Source: an uncultured Lachnospiraceae bacterium (GTDB lineage Bacteria > Bacillota > Clostridia > Lachnospirales > Lachnospiraceae). From it: 10,700 bases of DNA. The DNA lies in assembly GCA_902803305.1 (NCBI GenBank), contig CADCPL010000145.1, positions 1 through 10,700 on the forward strand. The letters are read 5' to 3'. Shown here piece by piece: positions 7,965-10,700 of the stretch. The first letter of the stretch is position 1; every line of letters begins with the position of its first letter. The translations under genes were made by a program, and so were the position numbers. The notes beneath the pieces were generated by a model. That model was not told where the DNA came from. It ran no database searches and worked only from the letters and a program-made list of their open reading frames with translations.

Positions 7965-8907
7965 TAACACCTACAGGAACGATGAACAGATACTGCATGA
8001 GACCGTATTTGAAAAATACGGTTACACTTCACCTTCGGCAGAGCGTGAGATAATATGCCTCGCTCTTACCGGAAACAAGGCTGCACTCAAGTCATACGCC
8101 GATCTTCTGTTCTACCGCAAGATAAAGTGCAGGAACAATTACAAAAAAGCATTTCCGCTGTACTGCGAAGCGGCAGCTCTTACGTTCTCGGGATCCGAAG
8201 TGTCATGTACCGGAGACGGCACTCCGCTTGCTTTCTATGTTCTCGGTTATTATCTCGTTAACTACAAATGTGAATCCGTTCTCAAGAAATGCGAAACGAT
8301 CGATGAGATCGAAGTCCTGTCAAGACAGCAGAGGCTGGAACTGGCATTGGATCTTGCCATGGCAACCCTTTCCGCGACAAGGTCTCCCGCCGCACTTAAC
8401 CTTATAGGAAGGATACTCAAAGAATCACCCGAGCTTGCCTCAAAGCTTGATGGTGATACATCGGCCGAGCAGTACTTTGAAGATGCCGCGGAAGAAGGAT
8501 ACGTATTTGCTTGTAACAATCTGGCAGCAAAAGAAGCCGATATGATAGTAGGTGCGATCGGTGACCTGTCCTCCCACGTAAACGACTATATCCATTATCT
8601 GACGATATCGGCGGACAGGTATGAGCCTTATGCAGCCAACAGGCTCGGACTCTTCTACATGACCGGAGAGGTTCGTTCAAGCACCGGCGATACGGTTTAT
8701 CTGCACGAATATATCAATACACGCTTCGCCAAAAAATACTTCCAGAAGGCGATAGTGTATCCCGATGTTAACAGCGCTTGGGCATACTTCAATCTGATCA
8801 AGTATTTTCACAAGGATTATGACACGAACATCGAGCTTCTGAACGAGCACATGGACTGCATCAAAGAACTCAACCCCGCGGTATATGACATAGCGATAGA
8901 ACTGTAG
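7948..8907 (+). CDS. Sel1/TPR-like helical repeat protein
   Basis: This 319-aa, apparently cytoplasmic protein has no signal peptide or TM segment. Degenerate helical-hairpin repeats of the Sel1 type are visible at about 42-79 (GNKAALKSYAD then KKAFPLYCEAA), 92-110 (TPLAFYVLGYYL), 147-192 (PAALNLIG then AEQYFEDAAEEGYVFACNNLA) and 225-287 (YEPYAANRLGLFYMTG then AKKYFQKAI and SAWAYFNLIKYF). Such solenoids usually mediate protein-protein contacts; the partner is unknown. A GTG at 7924 would add 8 residues, but GAGGGGA lies 7 nt before the ATG at 7948, which is preferred. The gene overlaps the end of the preceding membrane-protein gene by 17 nt, so it belongs to the same operon and may scaffold or regulate the membrane enzymes. 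The repeat assignment is fairly clear; the function is not. Confidence 0.75.
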   Translation: MRITCNNTYRNDEQILHETVFEKYGYTSPSAEREIICLALTGNKAALKSYADLLFYRKIKCRNNYKKAFPLYCEAAALTFSGSEVSCTGDGTPLAFYVLGYYLVNYKCESVLKKCETIDEIEVLSRQQRLELALDLAMATLSATRSPAALNLIGRILKESPELASKLDGDTSAEQYFEDAAEEGYVFACNNLAAKEADMIVGAIGDLSSHVNDYIHYLTISADRYEPYAANRLGLFYMTGEVRSSTGDTVYLHEYINTRFAKKYFQKAIVYPDVNSAWAYFNLIKYFHKDYDTNIELLNEHMDCIKELNPAVYDIAIEL

Positions 8908-8931
8908 GTACGACAGAACCGCAATAAAAAA

Positions 8932-8949
8932 GAGGGCATGTGCCCCCTC
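8932..8949. terminator. Bidirectional intrinsic terminator between convergent units
   Basis: GAGGGC and GCCCCCTC form a GC-rich hairpin around an ATGT loop. On the minus strand it is followed by six T (complement of 8926-8931), a good intrinsic terminator for the TetR/small-membrane-protein unit. On the plus strand it is followed by an ATTTATATATAAA stretch and, 24 nt after the Sel1-like gene stop, probably ends that operon too. Confidence 0.75.
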
Positions 8950-8975
8950 ATTTATATATAAACCCTCTATTTACC

Positions 8976-9005
8976 AAGAGCCTTGGCCCCTTTTCCACGG
9001 CTCTT
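8976..9005. other. Second strong hairpin in the convergent intergenic region
   Basis: AAGAGCC (8976-8982) pairs with GGCTCTT (8999-9005). After one T/C mismatch, TGG pairs with CCA, leaving an 8-nt CCCCTTTT loop. It begins 6 nt after the minus-strand gene ending at 9012. Neither side has a proper T-tract, so it is more likely an mRNA 3'-end stabilising stem or an accessory terminator element than an independent terminator. Confidence 0.5.
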
Positions 9006-9011
9006 TGTATT

Positions 9012-9335
9012 CTAAATACGGAATCCGTAATATCTGTACTGTTCGATCTTTTCCTGATAATCCGACAGCTTGATGACAAACAGAAGCGCTGCGAACACGG
9101 CTCCGCATATGATCACGATCGCACTCTTTACGATCTCGGGCGCCGTGATATGAAGCACCAGCATGCTCACAAACGCAAGTGCCGCGATCTCACACGCCTT
9201 CATGAGAATATCCACCGTATCCTGCCTGATCTTCGGTATCCTCGCCGGTGCGAATACCAGATTGATAAATGTCTTGCGAAATCCCCTTGTGATCTTCCTG
9301 CGACGTCTTGCCCTTCTTCTCTGACTCTCGCTCAT
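9012..9335 (-). CDS. Small Arg-rich two-TM membrane protein
   Basis: I do not recognise this 107-aa protein as a named family. The N-terminus is extremely basic (RRRARRRRK at 6-14, more Arg and Lys to residue 37), followed by two hydrophobic segments (about 47-65 and 69-90) joined by a short TAPEIVK turn, then a polar, Tyr-rich tail (YQEKIEQYRYYGFRI). The positive-inside rule predicts both ends in the cytoplasm. ATG at 9335 is supported by GGGGGAG 4 nt upstream. It starts 9 nt after the stop of the TetR gene, so the two are almost certainly co-transcribed, and any TetR autoregulation would control this protein as well. The basic N-terminus could contact acidic lipids, nucleic acid or another protein; no function can be assigned. 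Confidence 0.75.
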   Translation of the reverse strand: MSESQRRRARRRRKITRGFRKTFINLVFAPARIPKIRQDTVDILMKACEIAALAFVSMLVLHITAPEIVKSAIVIICGAVFAALLFVIKLSDYQEKIEQYRYYGFRI

Positions 9336-9344
9336 TTTCTCCCC

Positions 9345-9899
9345 CTATATCGTCTTTATGAACCCCTCATATGCTTTGGTTATATATGCCCTGATCTCCC
9401 TGTCGGAAAACTGCAGTCTGTTTCCCGTTATCAGCGCCGCCATGCCATGTACGAACATCCAGAACATCGTGAACAGCTCAATTTTTTTTGCAGGCGCCGG
9501 TGAACCGGTGCCTGTGATCTTCCCGAGGATCTGCGACCCCTCGTCAGTCTTCAGGAATTCATTTATGGTTGCGGTTCCGAAATCGTCCACGGATGCGATC
9601 AGTTCAAACAGGTTCTTTTCGTTTCTTGCAAAATCAATGTATTCCAGGGCTATTGCCATGTAAGATGGTGTTTTCCCTTTTTTTGCAAGCATCCTCGCGA
9701 TCAGATGATCGGTGCTCATATAAAACAGGTCTTCCCGGAGTTCTTCCATATTTTCATATGCTCTGAAGATCGGCTGTGTTGAACATCCGAGCCTCTCCGC
9801 CAGCTTCCTTGCCGTGACGGAAGAAAACCCGTATTCTCTTGTCATTTCAAAGGCGGTCTCGCTCACCCTGGCCTTTGAAACCTTCTCCTTTGGAGGCAT
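9345..9899 (-). CDS. TetR/AcrR-family transcriptional regulator
   Basis: This 184-aa protein has the usual TetR size. The N-terminal helix-turn-helix is clear: AFEMTREYGFSSVTARKLAERLG (16-38 region) followed by the recognition segment CSTQPIFRAYENMEEL (39-54), a variant common in Firmicute TetR proteins in which QPIFR replaces the classic GTLYRHF. The all-helical C-terminal ligand/dimer domain ends with WMFVHGMAALI (147-157), typical of the family. The ligand is unknown. ATG at 9899 is supported by GGAAGGG 7 nt upstream. Upstream lies an eight-unit 13-bp repeat array and a strong promoter overlapping the last unit, so autoregulation through the array is plausible. The small membrane protein gene 9 nt downstream is the most likely co-regulated target. 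Confidence 0.9.
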   Translation of the reverse strand: MPPKEKVSKARVSETAFEMTREYGFSSVTARKLAERLGCSTQPIFRAYENMEELREDLFYMSTDHLIARMLAKKGKTPSYMAIALEYIDFARNEKNLFELIASVDDFGTATINEFLKTDEGSQILGKITGTGSPAPAKKIELFTMFWMFVHGMAALITGNRLQFSDREIRAYITKAYEGFIKTI

Positions 9900-9926
9900 T
9901 ATTCAACCCTTCCGCTATATGACCCC

Positions 9927-10030
9927 GTTAAATATCATTGTTATGTATCGTTGTTATGTTTTATTGTTATGTATCATTGTTACACATCTTAGTTACGTAT
10001 CTTTGTTACATAACATGGTTATTTTACCTT
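9927..10030. repeat. Array of eight 13-bp direct repeats upstream of the TetR gene
   Basis: Eight units start exactly every 13 bp at 9927, 9940, 9953, 9966, 9979, 9992, 10005 and 10018. The plus-strand consensus is about GTTA(T/C)(G/A)TATCATT, and GTTA is invariant in all eight. Units 2 and 4 differ at one base (GTTATGTATCGTT, GTTATGTATCATT). Units 5-8 diverge more (GTTACACATCTTA, GTTACGTATCTTT, GTTACATAACATG, GTTATTTTACCTT). Several units contain near-palindromic cores such as GTTACATAAC and TACGTA. No further unit is seen at 9914 or 10031. The array is contiguous, without spacers, and lies between the TetR ribosome binding site and the predicted promoter. Operator array, transcribed leader and simple minisatellite are the main interpretations. 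Confidence 0.9.
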
Positions 10031-10049
10031 ACGATCCGTATTATGTCAA
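10021..10049 (-). promoter_or_regulatory. Predicted promoter of the TetR/small-membrane-protein unit
   Basis: On the minus strand a perfect TTGACA (10049-10044) is followed after 17 nt by TAAAAT (10026-10021). The -10 box falls inside repeat unit 8. Transcription would start near 10014 and run through units 7 to 1 before the ATG at 9899, giving a leader of about 115 nt. This is the only well-spaced promoter I find in the interval. Confidence 0.65.
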
Positions 10050-10086
10050 CATAAAAACCGGATTTTTTATATTTTTTTGCAACAAA

Positions 10087-10109
10087 AAAAGCGCCCTTCC
10101 GGCGCTTTT
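10087..10109 (-). terminator. Intrinsic terminator of the receiver-HPt gene
   Basis: A 5-bp GCGCC/GGCGC stem with a 5-nt loop is extended by A-T pairs on both sides. On the minus strand it is followed by a run of seven T (complement of 10084-10090), 24 nt after the stop codon at 10134. It separates this gene from the TetR promoter just downstream. The T-rich plus side (TTTTC) is short, so the main direction is minus. Confidence 0.9.
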
Positions 10110-10133
10110 CATATGTTGTATTAAGTAAGGTTC

Positions 10134-10700
10134 CTATACGGATATTCCCTTTCCTTCGAGATACTGTCTGATATAACCTATCACATCCGAGTACTCTTTC
10201 AGGAACCCCTCAACGTTCTCCTTAACAAATGCCAGGTCATCCGATTTTGCGGCAAACTCATGCTGCTTGGCGGTTGCGGAAAGCTTGGGGATACATGTGC
10301 TTGCCATAACTCCCTTTACTCCGTGGGCCTCCACCGCATATCGTCTTATATCTTCCTTCTCGGCAAGTTCCCTAAGGAGCGGGATCTTTCTTTCTCCCTC
10401 TTTAACAACTTCCTGAAGTATCAGATCCACAGTATGCTCGTTGTTGTCAAACCTGGCGAGCAGTTCCTGCATCTCTATCGGACTGTCGGCTTTTTCCGCA
10501 CTGTTTGTTTCTTTAACTGCATCTGCATCACCCGACCTCTTTTTAGGCTTGTACAAAACCTTTTCCGGAGGCAGGTACTTCCTTACCATCTTGAGCAGTC
10601 TTGTCGATTCGACGGGTTTACTCAGATAGTTGTCAAATCCCTCCTCCTCATAGGCCGCCCTGCTGCCCATGAGTGCATTGGCTGTCAGGATGATCTCGGG
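10134..10700 (-). CDS. C-terminal part of a hybrid signalling protein: receiver plus HPt domain (5' end off the window)
   Basis: 188 residues are visible, open at the right edge. They begin in the second half of a receiver domain: PEIILTANAL with the conserved Thr, then GFDNYLSKPV with the conserved Lys-Pro. The phospho-accepting Asp must lie outside the window. A charged linker (about residues 48-73) leads to a histidine phosphotransfer domain with EAHGVKGVMAS, in which H126 of the visible part is the expected phosphorylated histidine in the AHxxKG motif. Receiver-HPt endings of this kind occur on multidomain hybrid histidine kinases, which relay phosphate from kinase to receiver to HPt and on to a response regulator. 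The kinase part is not seen, so a receiver-HPt protein without a kinase is also possible. No partner response regulator is present downstream. Confidence 0.87.
   Translation of the reverse strand, partial: PEIILTANALMGSRAAYEEEGFDNYLSKPVESTRLLKMVRKYLPPEKVLYKPKKRSGDADAVKETNSAEKADSPIEMQELLARFDNNEHTVDLILQEVVKEGERKIPLLRELAEKEDIRRYAVEAHGVKGVMASTCIPKLSATAKQHEFAAKSDDLAFVKENVEGFLKEYSDVIGYIRQYLEGKGISV

Noticed and set aside
8940..9503. Plus-strand open frame of 187 codons
   Set aside because: It starts inside the terminator hairpin, runs antisense to the small membrane protein and TetR genes, has no ribosome binding site and gives a low-complexity peptide.
9927..10030. CRISPR array
   Set aside because: Units are 13 bp and contiguous with no spacers, and there are no cas genes.
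9927..10030. Plasmid replication iterons
   Set aside because: No replication initiator gene lies in the window and the neighbours look chromosomal. The units are also shorter than usual iterons.
9814..10128. Plus-strand open frame of 104 codons across the repeat array
   Set aside because: It begins antisense to the TetR HTH, has no ribosome binding site and runs through the promoter and terminator; the array period of 13 bp is not a multiple of three.

Overview
The window looks like chromosomal DNA from an anaerobic Firmicute, most likely a Clostridia/Lachnospiraceae-type bacterium. The grounds are a corrinoid methionine synthase whose activation domain is a separate gene, a dCache chemoreceptor, GGAGG-type ribosome binding sites, a TetR protein of the 'STQPIFR' type, and moderate base composition judged by eye. 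This is inference; no rRNA or marker gene is present. I see no transposase, phage gene, CRISPR array, tRNA or rRNA.

Left part (1-4398, all minus strand). Transcription runs right to left: a methyl-accepting chemotaxis protein (4398-2383), then a one-carbon/methionine block of metF (2340-1465), a stand-alone SAM-binding methionine synthase activation protein (1468-872) and the N-terminal part of metH (863 to the window edge). metF and the activation gene share an ATGA overlap, and metH starts 8 nt after the activation stop, so the three are translationally close. MetF makes 5-methyl-THF, MetH passes the methyl to homocysteine through cobalamin, and the activation protein supports reductive reactivation of oxidised cobalamin with SAM. 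metF has its own candidate promoter so close to the start codon that its mRNA would be nearly leaderless.

Centre (4399-8907). The divergent intergenic region carries two well-formed sigma-A type promoters, one for the chemoreceptor and one for a plus-strand three-gene operon. The operon encodes two large polytopic membrane proteins (545 and 589 aa) that look like GT-C-fold, lipid-sugar-dependent glycosyltransferases, and a 319-aa Sel1/TPR-like cytoplasmic protein. The genes overlap by 1 and 17 nt. The likely theme is assembly or decoration of a cell-surface glycan, but no substrate can be read from the sequence.

Right part (8908-10700, minus strand genes). A convergent terminator zone separates the operon from a two-gene unit: a TetR-family regulator (9899-9345) and a small Arg-rich two-TM protein (9335-9012). 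Upstream of the TetR gene is the most unusual element of the window: eight head-to-tail 13-bp units in exact 13-bp register (9927-10030). A near-consensus promoter (TTGACA-N17-TAAAAT) lies at its distal edge, so the array would be both operator-proximal and transcribed as the leader. Beyond a classic intrinsic terminator lies the 3' part of a hybrid signalling protein (receiver plus HPt).

Best candidates for something undescribed are the 13-bp array with its TetR/small-membrane-protein unit, and the paired GT-C-like/Sel1 operon.
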